From: Adineta steineri
Taxonomy: Eukaryota; Rotifera; Eurotatoria; Adinetida; Adinetidae
DNA length: 64,000 nt
Direction of reading: 5' to 3'
Assembly (NCBI GenBank): GCA_905250115.1
Contig: CAJNOI010000109.1
Coordinates: forward strand, 261,550 to 325,549
This document shows, in pieces, positions 26,515 to 38,447 of this stretch. The notes beneath the pieces were generated by a model. It did no database searches. It saw nothing but the letters and a program-made list of their open reading frames with translations, and had not been told where the DNA came from. The position numbers were made by a program, and so were the translations under genes. The stretch's first letter is position 1; every line of letters begins with the position of its first letter.

Positions 26515-27656
26515 ATTTTTTTCTTTTAATAATTAATTCATCTTATTCTTTGGACAAAATTTCTTTTGTTTTATAGTGAAAAATCATCTGTCAGTTTTTC
26601 ATTGTGCACCTACGAAACAAGTTAATTTCTAAATGTTATGCTGGAATAAAAAATGATATAAATTCGAAATCGTCTTTGAAATTGCTAAAAACTTTACCTT
26701 TTCAATACGATGAAGTATAATACACGAGTGTATCTTTCGAAATGTGACGTAAATAGGGAATCTCAGTTTTTTTTACTGCTTTATGGCTCTTACTGTTTGT
26801 TTCGACTAACTATGAAGATCTTTTCGCTCTCCGTCGCGTTCTTGTATGTATTCATACACAATCTATTACTAGCTGAACTTTAATTAAGTTTCATATTGAA
26901 ATGCGCAATAAAATATTTTTGTTATTTGCACCGATGTGAAAGTCTTCGTTTTAATCATATGTTTCAATAATCAACTCTGAAAAAAAATAATTCAATTGAA
27001 ACTATTGTTTTCTTGTTGAATATATGACTAAGGCTTCTGTTTGATTGTACTATTTTTATAGAGGATAAAAATAAGTTGTATATAATCAGCTGCTAGAAGG
27101 AATTCATTATACGAACAAATGATCGTCTGAAGAGATTACAGTAAACAACATACTAGAATATTTTTTCAACTTTTATATATCTATATCCACAGCCAATTTC
27201 TTAAAAGGTAAGAATCAAACATAAAAATCAGTGTAGCTTCTAGAAAAAAAATTGAATACAAAAATGAAACAGTTGATGTACTCACAAAGATTATAAATTA
27301 TTTTGTGCAAGTATATCTAAAGGAATCTTGATTAAAACTCGCGTCGATCACTTAGATAATAAATCCTGATATGTTCTTGTAAATCTAAAACAGGGCGTGA
27401 ATGATATTAGTTTATGAGTTCCATTTCTGGAATTGGATGGAATTTCTAGGAATTGATGCCGTAATTCTGGATTTGTGAGTGAATTTGAGTGCTTACGGAA
27501 TTGTGGGGAACAAATTTTGGAGCGGAACTGGTTCCCAAACGTTCAGTATCATGGAATAGAAAGTATTTTCTCCACAAACCCTAATACACCTTACATTCTA
27601 ACATACTAAGACTGCTTGCTAAAAGTCTAGTTTTATAATAGGATAAGCAAGTATCT

Positions 27657-28088
27657 GTGCCAATGAAGAACATCAACTATTCATATGTACATATAAACAG
27701 TACAAGTCCACCATGCAATGATCAAAATCGTACGAAGTACTCAACAGTTCATGTGCAAAAAGTGCATCGACCACCGAGCAATAAAGGTAAAACAAATGTA
27801 TTATTTAACAATTTAAATCAGAAAAAATATTTATTAGTCCATGCACAAGATATACATTCATTATTGAACAATCAGAAAGATATCAGTGGGTTGTCAAATT
27901 CTNNNNNNNNNNNNNNNNNNNNNNNNNNNNNNNNNNNNNNNNNNNNNNNNNNNNNNNNNNNNNNNNNNNNNNNNNNNNNNNNNNNNNNNNNNNNNNNNNN
28001 NNAGCATTCGATGAATATCTTCTACCGAAAGAAAAACAACTGGTGGATTATTTGTTTATATAATAGAGATTTATTAAAGTTCCTTTAG
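27657..28088 (+). CDS. Gapped ORF with three Y-x-x-V motifs (partial)
   Basis: A frame open from 27657 encodes three tandem degenerate units: YSYVHINSTSPPCNDQNRT, then KYSTVHVQKVHRPPSNKGKT and KKYLLVHAQDIHSLLNNQ. Each has a Tyr-x-x-Val-His core spaced about 27 residues apart. The frame runs into a 100-N gap (27903-28002), so its length and end are unknown; residues after the gap may not belong. No membrane segment is visible in the sequenced part. Y-x-x-V/L motifs can be SH2-binding (ITIM-like) when in the cytoplasmic tail of a receptor, which is only a possibility. The start may lie in an upstream exon. Confidence 0.35.
   Translation: MPMKNINYSYVHINSTSPPCNDQNRTKYSTVHVQKVHRPPSNKGKTNVLFNNLNQKKYLLVHAQDIHSLLNNQKDISGLSNSXXXXXXXXXXXXXXXXXXXXXXXXXXXXXXXXXXHSMNIFYRKKNNWWIICLYNRDLLKFL
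27903..28002. other. Assembly gap (100 N)
   Basis: Exactly 100 N, the conventional unknown-size scaffold gap. It interrupts the Y-x-x-V ORF. Confidence 0.95.
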
Positions 28089-28540
28089 AATACAGAAAAA
28101 AAATGTTTCTATAAACTCTTCTACTTGATAATATACTTGTTACATTCATCTGATGTGATAAACTAATTTTTCTTATGAATTGTGATCCGCTTAGATCGAA
28201 ACATGCTAGTATTCTTTGTGATCTTATTTTCTACCAAGAAGCAAAGTTTAGGATATGTATATTGTTATGTTCAATTAGGACATCATGTTAGAAAAAAAAA
28301 TAAAAAATCTACATTGCTTCCAGTATGTAGTTGTTCCAGACGACTCGAAGAAAAGAAAGTTATAAGAATTTTTTTTTATCTTGCTGTTCTTGTGAAAAAT
28401 ATATATGATACGTAGCAGAAGAAAAAAAGAAAGAGAGAGAGAATGATAGAAGAAAAATGAAATAACTTTTGTAATTCATTTAATATTTTCCATTTTACTT
28501 TGAGTTATAGTTCTTCTATTAACTCAAACACTTTTTACTT

Positions 28541-30376
28541 ATGGTTCGAACAATATTTTTCTTATTACTTTTGCTTGTGTTTATCAAACAATCAAAGACA
28601 GAAGATATACGTTCATTTCAAGTGACTTTAATGAATGGTTGGAAATTCCAATGTGCAAACACAACTTGTCTACCATTCACTACTATTATTGTACCAAACA
28701 TTCAGATGTGTCGAATAACTTGTTTAAGCGATATTCATTGTAAGGCAGCTACTTTTCACACATTATCTACTAATTGTCAATTATTTGCTGATGTATCAAA
28801 ACAAAATGAGAACATGTTGGCTGATATAAATACCATTACTATGATTCTTATTGACGGAACACGAATACCAGCTGGTTAGTATGTGTATGAAACATTTATA
28901 AAGAGTTTCTATAAGAGTTATATATGAAGATATATATGTAGGAGAAAAATCTTTTATTCTTGCTCTATCTTAGTTAAATTATTTCTGAAAAGACATGGGC
29001 AAATGAATGAAAAATATATTTTAGTAATTTTAATATGATAGAATTTCAGTAAAAATAGTAACTGTATATGATAGAACGATTCGTTAACTTCCATTCCGAA
29101 ACTTTCACCCACGGTATTATAAAAGTAGATGAGGGTTGCAACTACTTTCATGAACTCCTAAAGCTCAATATGATCTATTTACACCTAAAAACATCATTAG
29201 TAAATCAGAGCGAACGCAATGCTGACTATAACTGGTCTGTTCTGTTTGTATCATTTGCATACTTTTATTAAAACTAGAACCAACCACGACAACAACAACA
29301 ACTACCACGACAAAAACAACCACAACAACCACTACAACAACTACTACAACTACAACAACTACAACAACAACCACGACAACAAAAACAACCACAACCACAA
29401 CAACAAAAACAACCACAACAACTACAACAACTACAACAACAACCCCAACAACAACAATAGCACGTAAGCAAGCCAATATTTTTTATTCCATGCTATCTGA
29501 AGTCAGAAATGTTTCTTAGACAGTTTGCTATTTTCAGATCTCATTTGATAAGATAAGAATGCGTCAATAAATTCTAAACTTTGGATTTTCATATCGAGTT
29601 TACTTTTTGACCGCCCAAATGCTATAATTATAAGAGGATTTGGAAGCGAGGTTTGCATTTGTTTCTTTGGAAAACAGTGTTTTGATAGTATATTGCTTGT
29701 GAGTTTTTTTAATATGTGTATAGTGAAACTGATGAGAAGTGATCATTGAGGAAGACAGATGCTCCTTGTTTACATTCGTCAGATATACTCTAGGAGAAGT
29801 TATTGATTTTCGCATCATCTATGTCCAATATAATCTTTGTAAAGAAACAAAAATACTTCGAGAAAGACGATAAAGATTAGATGTTTTCCTTCAATAAGTC
29901 TCTTCAGATAATATCATTCTGATGTCAAACGTATATACTGTAGAAATGCGAAATGAATCCGACTGTAATGAAGGAAACCTCAATTTCAGTTCTTTCTAGA
30001 AAACTGAGTTTTTAAAAGAGCCGTTATGATTGACGAGATATTTTTCAAAATGATATTAGAGATCCAGTACAACAATAAATCGCTTTAATTGTTTCATTTA
30101 GCTACCTGTTCAGACACATGCAGTTCGGGTGGAACATATGATCTTACCAGCACTTGCGGTCGAATATGTCGAGCTGCTGCTGCCAATAGTATTGGCGCTA
30201 CTGGCAGTTGTTACACTAATTCTACATATTGTCCAGGTGGTACTTATACAATAACTCAAAATACTTATAGCTCTGTTAATTTTGATTGTAACACTGCCTA
30301 TGGTTGCAATGCATACGGGGGCTGTTGTACTCATTTCGGTCCTAATTCGGATATTTGGTGTATTAAGTGTTCATAA
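28541..30376 (+). CDS. Secreted PAN-like / poly-Thr / Cys-rich protein (3 exons)
   Basis: Exons 28541-28874, 29278-29463 and 30102-30376 join in frame to 264 residues. Exon 1 encodes a signal peptide (MVRTIFFLLLLLVFIKQSKT) and a PAN/apple-like domain with Cys spacing CANTTC, CRITC, C-KAATF and CQLF. Exon 2 is almost pure Thr (about 50 of 62 residues, interrupted by Lys and Pro), encoded by an ACA/ACC/ACT microsatellite; it would make a heavily O-glycosylated stalk. Exon 3 encodes a Cys-rich domain with about 14 Cys (CSDTCSSGGTYD, then YNST-type and YGCNAYGGCCTHFG segments) that I do not recognise. The three-part domain/Thr-stalk/domain plan resembles the Kelch gene at 21700-24103, suggesting exon shuffling onto shared Thr-rich linkers. 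PAN domains bind protein or carbohydrate; the role here is probably extracellular. Confidence 0.8.
29279..29460 (+). repeat. ACA/ACC Thr-codon microsatellite
   Basis: Imperfect trinucleotide repeat (ACA, ACC, ACT, ACG with rare AAA) that constitutes exon 2 of the PAN-like gene. Length polymorphism is expected. Confidence 0.85.
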
Positions 30377-32082
30377 TAATACAAATGCTTGTCAATTTTA
30401 TTATTCACTGAACAATCCAGTTATACAATTATCTTTTACATTGAACACTAAACTAGTCTTTTTCTATTTGAGAATTTTGCTTTGCATTGTTTTTTGTTAT
30501 TATCACACATTATTTTGTTGTTTGTTTATAATCATGTATGCGACTTCTGCTTATTGTTCTATATGCTTCACCTTTGCTAAAATGAGACTAACAAGATAGT
30601 TTTCTTGTCCGCTCATATCTTCATTTCCGTCTTCATCTTTAAATTACAGCCTACTTAAAGGACTATCAATGATTTTGTTGGAAAGATTGACGATGTGAAT
30701 GCGAGGATTACAGTCATTTTATTCACATCCAGCATCGTCTTAAAAGGCGCGTCAGATGTTTTTAGAGTGTTATAAGGAAAACAATCGATCATGTTTGTGA
30801 GAATAGCAAGACATCACAGAGGGGCAAAGAATATGATAAGTGTCACATGCGAACGACATCTATTAATATTAATAATTGATTCTCCCAGTGAGTCTGTATC
30901 TTATTTGTGCACGCATCAATATGTAGCAACTAGTGATATAATAATATACATTACATAGTTTCATCCTAGTGAACAGATCATTCAATTAGAAGAATAGTAA
31001 AAAACAAGAATACATATAACAATTTTTTTATATGTACTATATCAAGAATATATCGAAATATCAGTATATTAATATACGGCTTGTTGAGGATGTTGAATAA
31101 AGAAAATTCGTACAAGCATATCTCTCAAGATAGTATAATATATGTCTTCTATTGTCCAAATCGATCACCAATCCAGAAGCGGCACATTTGCCAATCAAAG
31201 AAAGAAGAAAGAAAATAAGAAAGAGATAAACGAAATAAAAAGAAACAGTTGATTGTAACGAACGTAATAAAACGGAAGACAATTTATTTTTTACCGCGGA
31301 AAAGGTCATTTCGATTTTTTTTCTTCAATGAATAATAATCGTGAAAATAACACTAACTGCTTTACTACTAGTTCTTATTCCATGATAGATAACAACATCG
31401 ACGAAATAGCAGCGGTATCATGTTGCAACTTGACGTCTTAATCAAATAATATGAATCTTTTGTTGGTAAAATCAGAGAAGTAATCTGACTTATATATAGA
31501 GTAAAGCAACTCCACATTAGTAAAACTTCCGCAATTTTTTTAATCTGTATCAGCAGTATATAAAAGGTAAAATATTATTTACGCTGTTTATAATAGAATG
31601 ATATATAGATCAAATAGTGCTGTATATCAACAAAGACTTGTCTTTATAAGTAGCCATTATTTTATGAAAATATAGACAGAAGAATCTGTATACATTTTAA
31701 TTATACGCACTCATCCTTAGTGCAAGAAATTTCTTCCAAAAAAAAACAATCGTTTAAAAATATCAAGAAAGGTTAAGGAATCGAAAAAGATTCGTAGCTT
31801 TGCTTAACCTTTTTGAATGCTATTAACATTCGATAAAAGATCATTTTATTTTGAATGTGTTCATCGATTTCGAATCTGTACGTTTTGTTTTTCTTTTTCT
31901 ATTGCAAGAAGATGATAAAAAGAGTCATACCTGTATTAAAAGCACGTGGTATTCTTTCTTCATATTATACTTTTATCATTTATATATCTTGATTTTTTCT
32001 CTGTTCTTTTCTCCGTTGAGTGTGATAATTTATACTTGTGTCTACACAGTGAAACTACATCATTTTTATTCATCGTCGAAGA
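30377..32082. other. 1.7-kb intergenic region
   Basis: No gene I can support. A minus-strand ORF at 31309-31061 has a hydrophobic segment but no recognisable domain or start context. No foldback repeats. Confidence 0.55.
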
Positions 32083-33232
32083 ATGTCAGACTCTCGTAGC
32101 TATCGTGTGATTATTGTTGGTGGTGGTATTATTGGTTTAACAACAGCATGTACACTTTTGAAAGAATATGCATCACTGGATAAACTCCAGTTGACAATTA
32201 TCTATGAGGCACTCTCACCGGAGACAACGGGTGATGTTTCAGGAGGGTTTTGGGAACCATACGGTTTGAATTTGGACGATGAACGAATGTTACGTTGGGC
32301 TCGTTATACTTATGATATATTTATGCAAGAATTCTTTTCAACAAAAGCTGCTCAAGCTGGTATTTCACAAATGCCTGGTCACGTTCTAAAAAGTCAAAAT
32401 AATCAACAGACAAGTGAAAATGATGATTCTGCCGTTCCTTCATTTTTGCCACTTGTTCGACACTATCGAGTGTTGAAGAATCCTGAAATACGTATGTTCG
32501 ATCATTTGGGACCGGTTACGGGCTTTGTCATGTCATCAGTTGTTACTGAGGTTCGACGATATCTTCCACAACTACAACGCTTTTTGGAATGTGACTCACG
32601 AGTAAAATTCATCAAGAAGAAAATACAATCATTTAGTGAACTCAAAGGCGAGGCAGATATTATAATTAACTGTACTGGTTTGGGTGCTAGAGAATTAACG
32701 GTCGATCTTACTATTCGACCAGCACGAGGACAAGTGAGAGGAAATAACTTTTTTAATTTTAAAAGATTTTATCAGTGTTTAGGTTATTCGAGTTCATGCT
32801 CCATGGATTAAAGCAATGTATTATTTTGAGACAGTAAACGAAGGTGTAGGTTACATCATTCCACAATCTGATACTGTGGTGTTGGGTGGTACATTTCAAT
32901 TGGACGACTGGAATAAGACACCAACAGAACAAGACACACGTCATATACGTCGTATGTGTGCAAAAATTCTGCCAGCTCTTGAACAAATACAAGATGGTAA
33001 TGTACAGGCTGGTTTGCGACCCTATCGAGACGGTGGTGTTCGTCTCGAACATGAAAGAACTGTGGACGAAATAGATATAGTACATTGCTATGGTCATTCC
33101 GGTGCAGGTGTTACGTTGTCATGGGGTTGTGCTAAAGATGTTGTCGAAATCGTAAAGACTTTATTACCAGTTCACGAACAACATCCATCAGAATTACCAG
33201 AACACGAACAATTATGGCGTCTAATTCTATAA
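32083..33232 (+). CDS. D-amino-acid / D-aspartate oxidase (2 exons)
   Basis: Exons 32083-32733 and 32783-33232 join in frame (donor GTGAGA, acceptor TGTTTAG) to 366 residues, close to the usual 340-370. The N-terminus has the FAD dinucleotide motif VIIVGGGIIGL. The second exon holds the family signature HCYGHSGAGVTLSWGCA and the substrate-loop region GLRPYRDGGVRLE. The enzyme oxidatively deaminates D-amino acids to 2-oxo acids, ammonia and H2O2, with FAD as cofactor. The active-site Arg is present in GLRPYR. Sequence alone does not separate the DAO from the DDO subfamily. The C-terminus (LWRLIL) lacks the usual SKL-type peroxisomal signal, so location is uncertain. No lesions were seen. Confidence 0.9.
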
Positions 33233-33582
33233 ATTCGCATTTTGAACAAACTGTTTTCATAATTATAATCAAGAGATTTTATCCTTTTTTCTTCTTCTTA
33301 TTGTATTATCCTCGCATTTTCTTGAAAAGATACTCTTCAGAACAAAAATATATTAGAATAATTATGAATATTGTTAGTATAATTTATTATTAGAGTTAAA
33401 AGAATAACTTATTGATATCATGGCTAATAGTAAATAAAATTGTAAATACAACATAAATGATTAAAATACAGTTTTTAGAAGCGCACTTCGGTCAATAATG
33501 AATAAAATTGGTTTATTTCGTTAATTTTGATGATGATTAAACAGAAAATTGGATAAGTGGTTTACCTAAAAAACAAAATAAA
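33233..33582. other. Convergent intergenic region
   Basis: AT-rich spacer between two convergent genes. It contains AATAAA-like sequences for both directions and nothing else recognisable. Confidence 0.5.
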
Positions 33583-35481
33583 TTAACAGCTAAATATGAT
33601 ATTATAATAACCTGGTGTAATATCTTCTGAATTATTAATATTTACTGCATCATCAGTTTTAATTATATGTAATTCATTAAGTTTTAATTCTCGTTGAATA
33701 TATTGTTGATTATCATTGAGAATTTCATATTCATTAAATGTTAAATGTCGATCTAATATATTAATATTATTATTTGCCTCGTTAACTAATGTTTGACAAT
33801 AGGATACAAAAGGCATTGTTTTTTTAATATATTTTGCATCAATTCCTTTTAGATTCGTAAAATGTGATGCTAAGGTTTTCGTATCTGGAAATGATGAATT
33901 TTCTTGATAAATATTTTTTAATTCATTAATAATGAATGTTTGCCATTGAGGATAATTAGCGGCAACATAAATAGTTGCCTTATTGTGATCTTTAAATTTT
34001 TTTGATCGAGTACGAAAATCATGTACAGTATCTAAAAGATATTCACAAGAATCAATTAATGATTGATCAATTTCACCAGCTGCTGGCCATCCAGCTTCCA
34101 TAATTGATTTATTTGGATATAATAATTGATAAACATAATCACAAATATGTGGACATATTGGTGATAAAATAAGTGCTTGAATTTCAATAAAATGTTTTAA
34201 TAATGGAATATTTAATTGTTCAGTTTCTGAACAAAGTTCACGATAATTATCTCGACTTTTTTGAAGTTGAAAGAAACCATGTTTCAATACTTCTTTATAT
34301 AACATATTGTCATAAGCTTCTTGAGTAAGTTTAATTGATCGATTTATTTCACTTTGAAAAACACGATCAAAATAATTCTTTGATTTATTTCCATCAGTTG
34401 ATTCCTATTTAAAATAAAAAGTTATCGGCGCAATCTTTATTAGGATTTTGTTACTTGAGCATCTGACTGATTCGTTGTATAAGAAGAAGACATAGCCACG
34501 ACCTCTTTGGCCCATTGAATAAATGTATAGAGCCGAAGAAGTTGAGCTTCAGCATTTTTTTCATCAAAATTTGCATCTTCAATTGAATCTCCAGCATCAG
34601 CAAGAGTAAGACGCATACCTAATTTTAATTAATTAATTAATAAATATTTATATGAAAAAAAAAATAGTATACCATCAGCAGAAAATCGTTCAACAGCTTC
34701 TATTAAAGTCATAAAATTGCCTGTTGATTTCGACATCTTTTTTAGTAAAAAGCAAAGAAATACATTTTTTCATTTAAATAAAAAAAATTGACTACCTTTT
34801 CACCATTCAAAAAAAGATGTCCGTTTGCACGAAATGCTTTTGGCCATCGATTTTCTTCTTGATTTGGCCAGATAGCAACATGATTATAGAGAGAATAAGT
34901 TAAATGATTTGGTATAAGATCTTTTCCACTTGATCGTAAATCAATCGGATACCAATATTGAAATTCATTTCGAAGACGATCAAGTGTTTCTTTTGAGATA
35001 TTTGTTTTTAATGAACTATATGGTCTATCAACGAAAAATATATAATCCCATATATCAATTGTCATTTCTGATGGATTTATATTGGCAGAACCTTAAATAA
35101 TCAAAACATTGTTAGACATCTGTACTGTTTATAATATAAAAATGAATAAAACTTACCAATTTTTTTTCCATCAAATGAGTCTTGCTGCTGAAGAAGATGA
35201 GCTACAGTATCATAAGCCATATAAATAGTCGAATCAGAAAGAGATTCAATAAGATATTGTTTATCCCAAGGAAGTTTTGTTCCTAGACCATATGAACGAG
35301 AACATGCATGTTCATGAAGCCAATCAAATACACCTTCGAAATTTTGACGTGTATCATCACTAAAAACATTAAGTTGTTGTAGAACACGACGTGCATCTTT
35401 TTTCCATTCATCATTTCCATAATCTATAAACCATTGATCACATAAAGCAACAACGCATTCATCACCGGAACGTGATTTAAT
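33583..35481 (-). pseudogene. Cytosolic leucyl-tRNA synthetase, 5'-truncated
   Basis: Minus-strand exons 35481-35157, 35091-34796, 34736-34673, 34618-34455 and 34404-33583 join in frame to 556 codons. They cover about the C-terminal half of a eukaryotic LeuRS (~1,100-1,180 aa). Visible landmarks: [74 protein letters not shown], the KMSKS loop (GEK then MSKSTGNF across an intron) and the anticodon-binding part (SPICPHICDYVYQLL). The first exon starts at a proper acceptor, but no exon with the HIGH motif or the CP1 editing domain is found upstream, where an opposite-strand ORF begins at 35605. Without the HIGH half it cannot charge tRNA. The exons themselves are clean, so truncation is recent, or the rest lies beyond a very large intron. 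Confidence 0.8.
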
Positions 35482-35604
35482 CTATTCGAAAAGAAAATAA
35501 ATTGTTCATTAACAATGGTTTTTTCCTCATCAAATATATGTATATAAACCATGAAAAGAAAAATATTGTTGTATTCTTAATAATATGCTAAGAAATAATT
35601 CAAA

Positions 35605-37205
35605 ATGATCAGTGCATCTGTTTTTTTTCAACATCTTATCAAACGATGTAATTCATCGATGAAAGTTCATGGAACAACTCTTGTAGATGCAACGATACAA
35701 TCATCTATAAGTAATGAAGAAATCGAGGTACAACGGAAAAAAACATGTGACTTACATAGGAATGAACGACAATGTGATGATTATCAACGTATAGAAACGA
35801 AATATATGAATGTTTTGATGCTCTTGTTAATGATGCAAGAGAAATAATGATTGGAATAGATTCTAAATCTTCATTAAAACATATTGCAATAACTTCAATG
35901 AGAATTTGTACTGAACCAAATTTCAAACTTGAAATTCGTATTGGACTTGGTGGAACAAAAGATGTACTTACTTTGTGTACGCCATCTTATGCTGTTGCAG
36001 GTGTTGATCTATTAAATCGTCTAATACAACTGCAAGAAAAATTTAAACAATCTCAAACCATTCCAGGAAATATTCCAACAAAAATATTAAACAATTCTCC
36101 TGTCTTAACATTTTTCAGTGCCTGGACAGCTGCAGTTCGAGTAAATAATCTCGATGCTAATATTGGTAGAGAAAATGCACAGAAGATGTTATCATATATA
36201 AAAAAGTATATTGATAATTATCATTCAAATTTAAGTCGACACATTCGATATGAAATGGATCATGGGGATACTTATGAAGATACATTATTAAATTATATTA
36301 TTGCTCATTACGTACATAATTATACAGATGAACAGACAAAACAACAACTAACTGCTCAAACAATACGTCGTGGTAGTAATGAAGATGGTTCTATTCGATA
36401 TACATCAATGCATTTAATTATATTCAAAGATATAATTGATAAAAAATCTTTGCATCCATTATTTCATCTATTAGATGAAAATGAAAATAATGAACCAACA
36501 TGTTTATATGATTGTATAATTACAATTGGTGGATCAGTTGAAAAACGATTTAATAAAGTACGTTATTTAGTTCGACAAACTTTTATGAATGATTCACAAT
36601 TAAATAAAGAACAATATCATTTTCCTTTATCAATTCGAATGTTATCACGTGCTGGACAAACTCCTGTATATTATCATGATAAAAATGAAATTACAGTTCA
36701 TCAAATTTCAAACAAAGAGATTACTAATGTACATCTAACTGATAAAAAATATAGAGATATTAAAGAAGGTTTATCAATATTATTAGAAGATATTGGTGTA
36801 AGTGTATTAAAACCAATTTGGAATCATATATATAATTTAGGATCACATGATATATCGTCATGGAAAAATATTGTATTAACTTTAATTGAGTTATGTTTAG
36901 AGATTTGGCGAAATCATGCAAAAGATATTAAAACATGTCAATGTTTAACAGAAAATAAAACGGCAATTGAACAAATATGTGAACATTATCAATTATCAAA
37001 TGATGCTGAATGTTTAATTCTTACTTGTATTTTAAAAGAACTGGAGATTAAAAATCATATTCATTTTGGTGAACGTAATACAACAAATCGTCGTCGTAAT
37101 AATAGTATATGTACAAATAGAGAAACAACGGATACAATTATTCATAAACTTGATGATGTACTAAGTCAAATACTTATTGAATTTATTCAAAATCAAATTT
37201 TGTAA
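35605..37205 (+). pseudogene. Unrecognised ~533-residue protein with a one-base frameshift
   Basis: Frame 1 runs from ATG 35605 (MISASVFFQHLIKRCNSSMK) and closes at 35847. Good coding sequence continues in another frame from about 35817 to TAA 37203-37205 (FDALVNDAREIMIGIDSKSS onward). One missing T in the T4 run at 35813-35816 would unite them as KYMNVFDALVNDAREI. The protein is hydrophilic, alpha-helical and rich in Ile, Asn and Lys, with no signal peptide or membrane segment. I see no catalytic motif and do not recognise the family. Its start lies ~120 bp from the truncated LeuRS exon on the other strand. The frameshift is either a real lesion or a homopolymer sequencing error, which would make the gene intact. 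Confidence 0.6.
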
Positions 37206-38447
37206 ATAATAATATTGTAAAATTATCTTCACTTTTATTTCATATGTATATTTTTTTCTATTCTCGAAATAAATGAAACTCTCGTCTGAACTAACTTGTA
37301 TTTTTCGTCTTGATAGTGTAGAATAATGTGAGAAACATGTTTCTGATCGAACTTTGTAAAATGATCTATCATAGACAAATATTAAATACATTTTCATATG
37401 GAATTGAGATTTTGCTTGAGGATATCTATCCCTTTCTAAAACATATTTTTAATATAATAGTAATAGATCTGGATCATGACATTCACAAATTATAATGATA
37501 CTTGCTATTCATTCGTTTTTTATAAATAAATATTTTATGTAGATATATTGTTTATGATCCATCGGAAAGCGTGATGATTTTTCATAGAAGAAACGTTAGC
37601 GCTGATAAGACTACACTTCATTATATTTCTCGTTATCAAAAATCACATTGATTTCATACAAAGCATACATTTATATCTCCATCCATAAGAGGGAATGAAA
37701 GAATAGGAAAGAAAAAGGTAATAATGAAAAAATAAGGTGAGGACAAAGTTTCACATGGTATACGAAATAAAGACAATGTATTACACGATGTATGGAATAA
37801 GGATAAAAAGATAAGGGCCATATATCAAATGAAAAGAAATAATAGGGAGGGAACAAATATCGTTACATAAAACTAAGTAAGCAGTAGTTTATTTTTCGAC
37901 GGATACAAAATGCTGCTTGAGCCTGGTACTTTGAGATTCATTCTTCTTAATATTAACCTGAATCATTTTAGATATATTTTTCTCTGAGATTCCACTATTA
38001 TTACTCCGAAGAAAATGCGTAAATAATTTATTCAAATCAATGTATATGATTTCTTCTAGTGAGTGTTTGAAATGATCTATTCATTGAAGAAAAAAAAAGA
38101 GGTCGCCACAGAGAGAAAGGTGAAACAAACAATTTGTACAATAATCCTTTGTTTCAGTTAATTGTTTAAAGATTTGAACTTGATCTTTTCACAAATGAAT
38201 GAATATCGAATATTAACTTGGTAAATATCCTGATTTTCAAGTTAAATATTTTAATTATTTTCTAATTGAATTCATTATCAAACCTTGTGAATCAAAATTT
38301 ATCAATATAACTAGAATCATTTATTTTATTTTTATGCAAAATAACTATCTACATCAAATAAAAAATCTTGACAAGTACTTGTCTTTTAAAAATTGAACAG
38401 TTCTATTGTAAGAAAACGTTTCGATACCGAGTGTATTGTATTTTCTG
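37206..38447. other. AT-rich intergenic region
   Basis: No gene, foldback repeat or mobile element recognised. In particular I see no missing LeuRS exons here on the minus strand. Confidence 0.55.

Larger units (their letters stand above)
24104..27656. other. 3.5-kb intergenic region rich in telomere-like repeats
   Basis: No supportable gene. Contains foldback repeats at 24570-24669, 25490-25535, 26017-26194 and 26469-26514, plus a solo G-rich tract near 25898-25943. Around 27420-27540 there is a diverged GGAATT-rich block (TTCCATTTCTGGAATTGGAT) that resembles the interior of the 18722 transposon and may be an old relic. Confidence 0.6.

Noticed and set aside
28182-28415. 77-aa ORF downstream of the 100-N gap
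   Set aside because: No domain and no start context; it may belong to the gapped gene but nothing supports it.
29165-29476. Minus-strand poly-Val/Cys ORFs opposite the Thr microsatellite
   Set aside because: By-products of the ACA/ACC repeat. The Thr frame joins neighbouring exons in phase with proper splice sites.
31061-31309. Minus-strand 82-aa ORF with a hydrophobic stretch
   Set aside because: No homology pattern, splice partner or conserved motif; hydrophobic runs are common by chance in AT-rich DNA.
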